A stretch of 64,000 bases of DNA from Cordylochernes scorpioides (taxonomy: Eukaryota; Arthropoda; Arachnida; Pseudoscorpiones; Chernetidae). Below are positions 25,701 to 37,700 of this stretch, piece after piece (position 1 is the first letter of the stretch; the number at the start of each line of letters is the position of its first letter). The translations under genes and the position numbers were made by a program. The DNA is taken from NCBI GenBank assembly GCA_030710605.1, contig CP092880.1, positions 7,713,356 through 7,777,355 on the forward strand. The letters are read 5' to 3'. The notes beneath the pieces are model-generated. The model was not told the DNA's origin and ran no database searches. It worked only from the letters and a program-made list of their open reading frames with translations.

Positions 25701-28700
25701 GGGTATAAGACAATGTATTATTTGGCTTGTTGACATGGCAGCTATCTCTTGATCAATTAAACGGTCGATCATTGCTGGCTATATATTGGAATATCTGGCT
25801 TTTGGACCTGGAGGATGTTGTTGGGTGCTGCGCTGCCTGGAGTTTCATCTATGATTCCTTTCTTCCTGTTGTAAATCTGTATAAGACCGATATTCTTAAC
25901 AAAGCTTTGTGTATGAATACCTGGCTTTATATAGGTGGAAATTTCAAGCCGACAGGGATAGTTTGAGTCAAAAGGCAATCAATCAATTAAGTTTATATAA
26001 AAAAGCGTACCTGGATCTGCAAAAAAAAAAAAAAAACATTTTTTTCCTCAAAATATTTCGAGAGATTGCTCCCTCTTTATCAATTTATTGCACTGTATTT
26101 GATTTGGATAAAGAGGGAGCAATCTTAGAAATATTTTGAGAAAAAAATGTTTTTTTACAGATCCAGATATGCCCTTTTATACGTATAAACTTTAGGGATA
26201 GGTTTCTTTTAAACATTTTTTAAATTCTCAAATCTCTCTAGCTTTCGGGCATGGAAGCCTTTCTATGGGATTAAAAACACGTAATAAAGGGTAAGAGTGG
26301 CCCTTATTCTATAATAATTACAAATAAATTGATATGTATTCCGATAGATGGAGAAATCCATCAGATTCTTTCATTAGCGTGATCAGAAAATGTCTATGTC
26401 TTAATTTATAAAACTTATGCCACCAATATTAAGCCAGGTTCTATAAATACCCATTGTATCCATATTAAGGTGGAAATTCCAAGCCTCCAGTGATAGGTTT
26501 CCTTTAAATATATGTCATAATTTGTATAGTTAATGACAAGAGATATAATTTATTTTCGTCAAAATAAGTATGTAAATATGTTACGCTTGTGTTAAAATGT
26601 AAATATGTAAATTCATCCATGTATAAAAGCTGGACAAAAATAAAGGTGGCAGACATCGCGGGTGCGCTGTTTGCTAGGCATAACATCTAACTGTATTCCA
26701 TTTTTAGACATTTTAATTATTAACACCGACGTTAAATTTCACACAACGGTCTTTCGCAAACCTGGCTTTACCCCCTCGTACCTACATTTTTCATCCCACG
26801 CCCCCGTCTCCCACAAGATCACCACCGTCCGAACTCTTTCCAAACGTATCTACACCCACTGTTCCCTCCCTTTCTTTAACAATATCGAGAGGCGTACGGT
26901 CTACTCGCATCTCCTGTCCGCGGGCTATCCACGCAGTTTTATCGACCGGCATTTTTTCACACCCAACCAAAAAAGAACTACACCTCCTATATTTAAAAGC
27001 ACCTGCGTCCTCCCATACTCCACCACGAATTCCGGTATTGGTTCCTTTTTACGTAAATACGGCATTCGCATTTTTTACAAGTGCACACCTTCCCTTCACA
27101 CCTTCTTAAGACATCCTATCACAAAAAGCTCCGCCAAACGTAACCCCCAATCCCTTTCCAACGCCGTTTACAAAATTCCCTGTAACGATTGCGATTTACA
27201 CTACATTGGAGAAACAGGACGAACAATCGCCATCAGAGCCAGTGAACACGCCCGTAACATCCGCTCGAAAGACAAAAAATCGCTCATATACCAACATATC
27301 GCCGAGTCCGGACATTCCTTCAATCTCGACAACACAACCCCCATTTATAGCGATATAGCAAACAAATACCAACGCTTAGTTCTTGAGGCCCTTGTTTCTA
27401 ATACTACCCCCAGCCTCAACAGAAAGATTAACCTCCCGCCCCAATATTCTGTTTTTTATTCTACCTCAGATACACCTTCTTCGTAACTTTTAACTTTATC
27501 TTTATTCCGCTGTTTTTTTATTTTTTATTTTTTATTTTTATTGTTGTTTTTTCTTGCTTTTGTCTTCGCCTCTCGTTGTCCGCCTTTCTCACTTCGTCTT
27601 AGGTATACAGATTTTCAACGGGCTGATATTCTTTATAAAAACTCAAAATAATATTTATACAGAGTAAAATTGAAAATATTTTATTTTGTTATTAGCATGT
27701 GCTCTCGCGGGCGTGCATCAGATTGTTTTTAATATTTTCAATATTTTTAAACTGTCGCTTATAAATATAGCATCTTCTTATTCATGTTAAAACCTGATGA
27801 AGGACGGGTGACGTCCGAAAGCTTGTTTACAGCTCAATAAAGAAACTCACCACTTTCCTCTTGATCTTCCTTTTTACCCTTCATATTGATAAATTAAGAA
27901 AAGCCAACCTCGTAGGCGTTTCAGACCTGTTGGTCCTCTTCGGCTCTTATGTAGGCTGTACCTTGACGACCAAAAAAATCTGGTCTTAGAGTTTTTAAAA
28001 ACTAATTACTTATGTGAAAAAATAGTACAAATGTGATATTGTACTGGGATAAGGTGCATAAATTAAAAAAAGGGCATCTCCTTATCGTGCAACTAAAAGT
28101 TGCTGATGGCTTGCGCCATCTATCGGAATAAATATCAACTATTCTCGTTGATTTTTTATTATTCCAGAATTGGCCAAATACCCATTCTTGATTAATCAAG
28201 AAAATGCTGTAATGGCTGATGAGGGCCAACAGCCCGAAACGCGTCCGTGGTTAGCTTTTCTTGATTAATCAAGAATGGGTATTTGGCAAATTCTGGAATA
28301 ATAAAAAATCAACGAGAATAGTTAATATTTATTCCGATAGATGGCGCAAGCCATCAGCAACTTTCAGTTGCACGATAAGGAGATGCCTTTTTTAAAATTT
28401 CCTTATAGTTTTGTGGATCCTCACGAACTTTTGGATGACGTGAAATACTCGTTCCTTGAGGTTTCATAGATATTCTTTTGGTTTTCGAGGTACAGCCTGC
28501 ACCACGCCGATGAGGGCCAAAAGATATACAGGGCCATCACCGAAACTTTTGTTTTCCTCCTTAGATAAATTTTAAAAAAATTACGGAATGTCTTTTAACA
28601 CATAAATTTATTAACCAATCTACAAAGAGAGAGAGAGAGATAAAGAGATCGTTATATATCTTTCACGTGATAAATGAAGAAATGCCAACTACACATGAAA

Positions 28701-31700
28701 GAAGTCTTTCGGCCATCTTGGTGATCCTTTGAGATACAATTGACGCAACATCACGAAATGACTATTTGGTAGATTTTCTGTGATTTATCAGGAAAATGTA
28801 TTTGGTCAAAATCTTATTCTTTGAAATGATCATGTTTATCTGATGCCTAATTCAAGAGGTGGCAGTAGAGATCAAGGAACGTCCTGTTGTACGAATATGG
28901 GGCATCTTCATTATACCATCTTGAGATCCTACATACACTTGTTTTATTCCTCTCTATCTATTAAATGTTATATTTTCACCAAAATGATCTTTATACTTGT
29001 GGTGGATAATTTCCTTTTTTTTGACTCTTCTTCTGACGTGCTGTGTGCAGGAAGTGATCTCAATCCGCAAGGCCCTGGGTTCCATCTACCTCTTTGACTG
29101 GATCCCTATCCCCCTGATGTATACCCAGGTACATACAAAAAAAAAGCATTATTAAGACCTTTTAGTCTTATACAGATTCTCCAAGCAGAAATGTAGGATA
29201 CACGCAGGAAAAAAAGTAATAGTAACTTAATGGTAATATGATATTTATATACAGGAAAAAATATATAAAGACAATCAAGCTAATAAATAGATAAAATCTG
29301 GGTAAATTGGAAGAAGAGAAATTTATTATGCATGGGATTTACTACGGATTCACCGCAAATGAAGATGAAAAAGCAAAAGCTAATCACAAACAATATTGAG
29401 ATAATGAAATTTATATACCCTGGTATACCTGTCGTGCACACAATCTGTAGTGGAAGTATTTTTCACTATTTCTTTGGCAAATATACAACGGATTTCTACC
29501 ATTAGCGAACTGAGGATGAAAAAGATTCAGGAAGCCTTGGCTCATGAGGGATTTCCTCAGCTTGAGAGAATTTTAGAATAAATGATATATATTTTGTCCT
29601 ATAGGAAGGTTTATAATACCTGATAATTTGATAGAATATATAAATAAACATTGCTGGAATTGCTGACAGTGTTGGAAGGAAAGCTCCAGTGTAGAGATCG
29701 AGGGGAAGGAGACGACAGGGATACACAGACGATCTAAAACAATGGACTGGACGACACACCTACGAGAAGATGAAGAGGATAGCGGAGGAAGTATGGAGAG
29801 ACCATGTGACCCACCCTCAGTAGAGGAAGGCACTGAAGGAGGGAGATATGGAGAGACCATGTGGCCCACCCTGAGTAGAGGAAGGCACTGAAGGAGGGAG
29901 ATATGGAGAGACCATGTGGCCCACCCTGAGTAGAGGAAGGCACTGAAGGAGGGAGATATGGAGAGACCATGTGGCCCACCCTGAGTAGAGGAAGGCACTG
30001 AAGGAGGGAGATATGGAGAGACCATGTGGCCCACCTCAGTAGAGGAAGACATTGAATTAGGGAGATATGGAGAGACCATTTGGCCCACCATCAGCAGAAG
30101 AAGGCATTTAAGGAGGGAGATATGGAGAGACCATGTGGTCCATCCTCAGTAAAGGAAGACATTGAAGAAGGGAGATATGGAGAGACCATGTGGCCCACCC
30201 TCAGTAGAGGAAGACATTGAAGAAGGGAGATATGGAGAGACCATGTGGCCCACCCTCAGTAGAGGAAGACATTGAAGGAGAGAGATATGGAGAGACCATG
30301 TGGCCCACCCTCAGTAGGGGAAGGCACTGAAGGAGGGGGATATGGAGAGACCATGTGGCCCACCCTCAGTAGAGGAAGGCACTGAAGGAGGGAGATATGG
30401 AGAGACCATGTGGCCCACCCTCAGTAGAGGAAGACATTGAAGGAGGGAGATATGGAGAGACAATTTGGCCCACCATCAGCAGAGAAAGACATTGAAGGAG
30501 GGAGATATGGAGAGACCATATGGCTCACCATCAGTAGAGGAAGACATTGAAGAAGGGAGATATGGAGAGACCATTTGGCCCACCATCAGCAGAGAAAGAC
30601 ATTGAAGGAGGGAGAAATGGAGAGACCATATGGCTCACCATCAGTAGAGCAAGACATTGAAGAAGGGAGATATGGAGAGACCATTTGGCCCACCATCAGC
30701 AGAGGAAGGCATTGAAGGAGGGAGATATGGAGAGACCATGTGGCCCATCCTCAGTAGAGGAAGGCATTGAAGGAGGGAGATATGGAGAGACCATGTGGCC
30801 CACCATCAGTAGAGGAAGGCATCGAAGAAGGGAGATATTGAGAGACCATGTGGCCCATTCTCAGTAGAGGAAGGCATTGATGGAGAGACCATGTGGCCCA
30901 CCATCAGTATAGCAAGACATTGAAGGAGAGAGATATGGAGAGACCATGTGGCCCACCTTTTGCCTATATTCAATGTGTGGGTATGATGCCATACATAGGC
31001 TATTATTTTCAAAAGGAATTTGGAGTAGTGAGTGAGTTTGTATCTACTAGCTAAAAATTGAATCTACATACTCTTTGAATCTATCATACGGTGGTTGTTT
31101 ATTAAATAGCTAATTAATTTTATTGAATTCTCGAATGCATGCATTTTTGTAAAGTAATTCTCACAAAATAGGTGGAACAGTTCTTTTAGAGATTTGTTCT
31201 TGGCTCCAGAAGGTCAAGGTGTGCGTGTTGAAATGTTAGAGCTGGTCTCCCAGGCGTTCATTGATCTGTGAGCTCGTTGATTGGACGAGCCCCCTCCCTC
31301 TCAGGTCACGATACCTTCAGGTCTACTGTTCTGGAAACTGCGCGCTTCACACCTAGCTGGGAATATTTGAATGTAATTCTACTGTGTCCTAAAAGCTTAT
31401 GTCCATAGTTTACTTAAATACCATTTCTAATATTCCACCCTTCAGTGCAGCATATAAAAGCAGAATGATCCAATACAGTATTGGAGCTCTAAAGAAGCGG
31501 TCTGGTAGATTAAATTGAAGAAACCTCTGGAAGGGTTCACCAATGATGAGCCAAGCCTTCCCAATATTTTTTCATCGCAGTAAGGACAGTAGAGAAGTTT
31601 GATTTATTTGTGAAAAGAAACATTCGCGTCTTCATTCGTTATAAAATGGATTTATAAGTTGGGTACTCTCCTGGAGTAGTCTTCCTCTTCTTTCTTTTTT

Positions 31701-34700
31701 CCCTCAATCTTATCAGGGTATCAAGCTTGTAGAACTTGTTGATGGTGTCTGCTGGGGATGTGTCTTCTTCTTTCTTATCTCCTCTCGATCATATTAGGGT
31801 ATCAAGCTTGTAGAGCTTGTTGATGGTGTCTGCTGGGGATGAGTAGAGCTCATCAATGGATGAGTCAATACAGTCAATAATGCATTTTGGGGTTGCAGGT
31901 TGAGAATTGCATTTAGTACATAGTGGGGAAACCTTGCAACCATTCTGGAAAGTGCCTAAAGTAGTAAATTATTCAAAGAATAAAATCGCGAGGCGAAGAG
32001 TTTTTGCGAGTTTTTTTTTATTTAGCTGAGATTTCGGGAATTTCTACCCTCCTACAGGAGTCAAAATGAGAGCTCTTTACTCCTGTAGAAGGACAGAATT
32101 GTTCGAAATCTCGGCTAAATAATAATAAAAAAAAAACCTTAGAAGAAACTCTTCGCCTCACGATTTTGTACTTTAAATAAAATGTATTCATATAATCACT
32201 GATGTAACTCATACGCATAGATAATAATAATAGTAATAAAATATTGTAGTTACACAGACGGCGTTTTTACAACATTGTTAACGGTTCCTAAGGAATCCCT
32301 TACTTTTGCCCTCAAAGATGAATTAGAAAGCTTCTGTACGTAGGAGACTAAACAGTTGTTGGGTGAGACACGGTGTATTTCAGACGCTTTTCTTTATCTT
32401 AAAGTCATTATAATGACATATTGATTAGGCTTTTTTTGGAGTCAGATTTGAATGTCATGCATAAGTAAATGTTGGAAGCATCAGGAGATGGTTGAGCTCA
32501 TTGTGATTCACTTCTTATATCTAGAATATTCTGAATATCTTTTTCTATTTTATAAATTAGGACTGAGCTATATAAGTGTGTATTGTTATCTTAGCACAAC
32601 CTTTTGATGGCTGAGATTAATGGATACTTTTCCAGAACATTGAAAATTTCCAGGCAAATATAAACTCTTTGAGTACATGTTTTGAAATATATATACTTGG
32701 CGCAAAACTCACAAACATTTGGACTTTTACTTTGGAATTTGAAATACTACTAATTGAACTATATGACGGTCGTGTACTGGACGAAATATCTGTACATGTT
32801 ACGTTCGTGTACTGGACGATTTATCTGTACGTACGACGCCGTGTACTGTGCGGCGCTCTATCCCGGGTTATTGAGAGACCGGTGTGTATGTAGGTGGTGA
32901 CTCTGGTGGCGTACTCGTACTTCGTGGTGTCCCTCTTCAGCCACAAGTACATCGACGTGGAGGAGAGCGAGACGGCTTATTACTTCGACCTCTATCTGCC
33001 CATCGCCCACTGCATTCCTATCTTCGTCTTCATCGGCTGGCTCAAGGCCAGTACCTCGATACGCCCACACAGCCTACACAGTGCGATCTACAGCCCGAGA
33101 TCTAATATTCGGATAATTCTCTATATTTTTTTTTCTAAAAAAGCATAGGGTTCTTCTCCCATCAAATTAAACGTCAAAATTTGACGGGGAAAGGAACCCT
33201 ATGCTTCTTTAGATCAATTTCAACCCGGCAAAATTTCCATCTATATTTTAGCCATAGATTTGGCCTAACCACTTTGCCAGCTAAACACCTCTTTGGCAGA
33301 TTGTGTAGATTCATTAGATCCCGTGTGGATCTCGTGAAATAAAGTCCGCTCTAGCCTGACGAGGGCCATTAGCCCTTAACCACGGTCTCTAGGTGGACGC
33401 TTCTCAGTTTACCAAAGCTGGTGTTGTGGCTTTGTTGCCGACCCGAGACCGCTAGTTTGCGGCGACGGTCAATAGATGGCGTCTAGTTTTGACGTTTAAT
33501 TTGACGGGAGAGGAGCCCTATGCTTTTTTAGATCCATTTCCTCCCCGAAAAATTTCAACCTCAATATTTTTTTTATACTTTGGGTTTCTTTGCAATCATT
33601 GAAATTCATTTTGTTTAGAAATACAAATTCAGAGCCAAATGTTTTAAATAGACCGATTATCACGGTCTTTTTGCAAGAATTCCATTGTGATTGGTATATA
33701 CATTCTATTCAAACACAATCAAACTTAGAAAGAGGGAATCATATATCGCCGCAACTCTTTTTTATTAACGCGATTAAGGAAGCTTTCGGGCAAGCCCTTC
33801 TTCAGCTAATTATAGTGTACAAACAAGGAGAGATTATATATCGTTTTTAATTAATATTAAAAATTTAATATTAAAAACGATATATAATCTCTCCTTGTTT
33901 GTACACTATAATTAGCTGAAGAAGGGCTTGCTCGAAAGCTTCCTTAATCGCGTTAATAAAAAAGAGTTGCGGCGATATACGATTCCCTCTTTCAAAATTG
34001 TCGAAATCCGCAAACCGTTTACCATGAACAATCAAACTTCTTTAAACGTTGTTCCCTTTTTTTTCATAGAATAATTCTACTCCAAGGAAAGGTTTATTTA
34101 CACATATAGATTTCCTGGCCTTTTTTATTTTAAAACTAGAGGCATGTGTTTGACACGGGTAGAATAGATAGGAATGTCACCCCTTCCTCCTTCAATCTAA
34201 ACCGACACCTTGGAAGGAAAACGTTTAAGACAGGATTGAATGTATTTAAAACTGACTCACGTCCTAATACGAGAGACAAATTTGGAGCATCAACTGGCAG
34301 AATTGTGTTGGATGAATGACATTTTCCTCGTCCGTGAGATGTATCCCTGGTGTTATACACTTCCAACAACGCACTGCGATATTACATGAAATATACAAGG
34401 TGCGTTCATTAATTTCCAGGACTGGTTAAAAAATAAAATAAATAAAAAAGCTAAAGAATTTTTTTTTATACAGAGTTAAATATTGGACATTCGACCACAC
34501 CTGACTGAAAGCACGAGTCTCGTGGCGCACGCGCCGATCTAAAAATAGAACAAAACAACTTCCTTGTAAGGTTCACATTTCTAATTTTAAAATGGCCATT
34601 TTCGAAGAGCAGAGAATCTGCATTAAGTTTTGTTTTAAATTTAAAAAAAAAGTGCTACTGAGACGTATGAATTGATTAAAGAAGCTTTTGGCGATGCAGC

Positions 34701-37700
34701 TTTATCCCGTTCAAGAACTTTTGAATGGTTTTCACGCTTCCTAAAAGGTCGGGAAAAGGTAAACGATGATCAGCATACTGGGCGTCCAAGATCATTACGT
34801 TGCGAGGAAAACAAGCTCAAAATAAAGGAATTAATTAAATCTAACAGAATAATTTCTATTAAAGACTTATTTTCAGAGACTGGACTATCTGTATGACTGT
34901 GTCATCAAATAGTAAAAAAAGATTTGGACATGATCCGGACGACTTCAAAATTTGTTCCCCGGATTCTAACAGAGGAACAAAAGAAGGTTAGAATGGATGT
35001 CTGCAAAAACATGGTTGAAATGACTCGGACCGATCCAGAAAGGATGCAAAAATCATTAACGGGGATGAGACATGGGTGTATCAGTATGACCCGGAAACCA
35101 AACGTCAATCCAGCCAATGGATTGAAAGAGGGGAACCGAAACCCAAAAAGGCAAGATTTACAAAATCCAAAGTCAAGACATTGCTTATTACATTTTTTGA
35201 TATTAATTGTTTGGGTCACCATGAATTTATTCCTTTCGGACGTACAATTAATCAAGAGGTTTATTTGGGGATAATGAGGCGCTTAAGGGAGGCAGTGCGC
35301 CTTAAAAGACCTGAAAGATGGCAAAACAATGACTGGATACTTCACGTCGATAATGCGCGGCCGCACACAGCTCATGTTGTTTTGCAGTTCTTGGCCAAGC
35401 ATTCAACCATACAGATCCCTCATCCACCCTATTCCCCCGACTTAGCCCCCCAATGACTTTTTCCTCTATCCTAAATTGAAAATGAAGTTAAAAGGAAGGA
35501 AATTTGACAACGTTGATATGATACAAGCTGAATCGAAGGCAACCTTGAGGAACCTCTCAAAAAGTGATTTTATCTCCTGCTTCGACAATTGGAAAAAAAA
35601 GATGGAACAGGTGTATTGAGGCAGGAGGGGCATATTTTGAAAAATATTAAATTAGTTTTTTTATTTGTTTTATTTTTTCAAAGATACAGAGCAGTCCTGG
35701 AAATTAATGAACCCACCTTGTATATAGGAATTTAATGAGGTAATATAAAATAATTAGGTTGTGTGTTGTGAATAAATAGTTTTATCAATATATATCATAT
35801 AAAATACATTTTTGCATAGAAATATATATGGGAAATAATGGGAAAGAATTTGTGTTTGACAGCCATGGGTACCTAGCACTGCCAAAAAATACTTCTATAA
35901 TCTCCCTCTTCGCTCAAATACCATCGAGATAGAAGATACTGTAGGACTTCGTTGGAAGGATTCCAATTTTTTGTGCTCAAGTTTCAAGATTCAAGTTCTG
36001 ATAAGTCTACAATGGAAATACATCGGCATGAACCCCTTTAAGTTTCCTCGATATAGCGATTGATTCTAAATAAATTCACAAACACACACTCACCAGTGTT
36101 TGAAATTTAATTATCACCGAATTAATTCGATTAGGTGATCACCATTTGTGTTTTTTCCTTTTTCTATTCGCAGCTATTGCTTCCTAGTTTGGTGAGAAGT
36201 AAAGATACACTCATAGACAAAACTTAAGAAAGTTGTACCTTTTAGCATGTATATATCGGGATTCAGACAATAATCCTGAAAGATACACTCATGGACAAAA
36301 CTTAAGGAAGTTGTACCTTTTAGCATGTATATCGGGATTCAGACAATAACTCTGAAAGATATTACAGTGACCTTTATTGAAGACACACGAGATAACCAAG
36401 TGTGAACAATATTGCCTGTGTCTCGTTCAAAACTTAAGAAAGTTGTACCTTTTAGCATGTATATCGGGATTCAGACAATAACTCTGAAATATATTACAGT
36501 GACCTTTATTGAAGACACACGAGATAAACAAGTGTGAACAATATTGCCTGTGTCTCCTTCAAAACTTAAGAAAGTTGTACCTTTTAGCATGTACATCGGG
36601 ATTCAGACAATAATTCTGAAATATATTTGATACACAGTGACCTTTATTGAAGACACACGATATAACTAATTGTGAACAAAATTGACTCTATCAAAATTCG
36701 AAACTATTATTGACGCGCATGATTCTTTTCAAAATAAACAATTTCTACTATTAAAAAGCATCATTCGCGTCTATAATAGTTTCGAATTTTGATAACAGTG
36801 GCGCGCTAATGCATCATAATGGGAAAGAATTTGTGTGTGTATGACAACCTAGGGTACCTAGCACTGCCATAAACATGCTCCTATACATCTCACTCATACT
36901 TCGCTCACCTATAGGACATGTAACAACTGTCCTGGTGTGGAACTAACACCTACCCACATATTCTCATGCCCAGCAATGGCCACAGCCTTGCAGAAAATTG
37001 ACATGGACCCAGAGCAGCAGCTTTACACGCCCAAGATAGTAGACATTGCTGCTGCTGTGATAGAGATGTATGGAGACATCTGAGGCTCTTCTTTGTGTTA
37101 AAATTGACTGTCTCCTTCAAATAAACAGACGGCCGGCGAGAGACATCAAAGACGTTCGCTTCTTTAAGTTTTGTCTCTACGAATGTATATTTCCTCCTAT
37201 AAAGATATTCACCATATTTAACGATGGTATTCGTTGATTTGTTATTCTAATTGGCATGATGTCGAAATTGTACTTTACCCCCTGCCGTGATAACAGATTT
37301 TGATAAACTAAAGATGATAAACCTTCATTACGTTTCGGTATCCCATTATCGCCATTTTTAAGTTTCAAGAACATCAAAACGACCTTGTTGTGGATTTATC
37401 GAAATCCAAACACGCACAGCTCGCGTGTCTCGATTCGAAATCAAAGTTAAAAACTAATAAGTGAGACGCTAAATATAACAAAAATGTTTCCTCTCTCTCT
37501 CTTTTAAGATTATGGATTCTTAGTTTATTTGGTAGTTGCACTCTCAGATTCGGCATATCACTTTCCTTATTTATGGAAATAACTGCGGATTTTATTAGTT
37601 CGGATTCCTATCTTTGCACGTTGATGGAAGTCTAGTAAACTGCTTTTCACATATGTAGCCATGTGGTGCATTTACAGTAAAAGCAGTCGCCTACTTACTT

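Larger units (their letters stand above)
26640..27885 (+). mobile_element. 5'-truncated Penelope-like element with GIY-YIG endonuclease
   Basis: The element consists of the RT C-terminal portion and GIY-YIG domain (26662-27486), an AT-rich 3' region, a hammerhead-like motif at 27794-27820 and AATAAA near 27836. Penelope-like elements are retroelements with a telomerase-related RT, and their LTR-like repeats are known to encode hammerhead ribozymes. Cys-rich linkers and the endonuclease are open, but no N-terminal RT motifs are present upstream. Confidence 0.82.
36208..37185. mobile_element. Tc1-like MITE with tandem end and nested insertions
   Basis: The left TIR CACTCATAGACAAAACTTAAG and right TIR TTTAAGTTTTGTCTCTACGAATG are next to TA. 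The left 76-base unit and a longer variant with the interior are repeated up to about 36650. A fold-back element (36692-36815) and a LINE tail (36840-37083) interrupt it. Confidence 0.75.

Noticed and set aside
34136-34369. 77-codon - strand ORF near the mariner
   Set aside because: No domain, no splice signals and no start context; likely chance or an unrecognised repeat.
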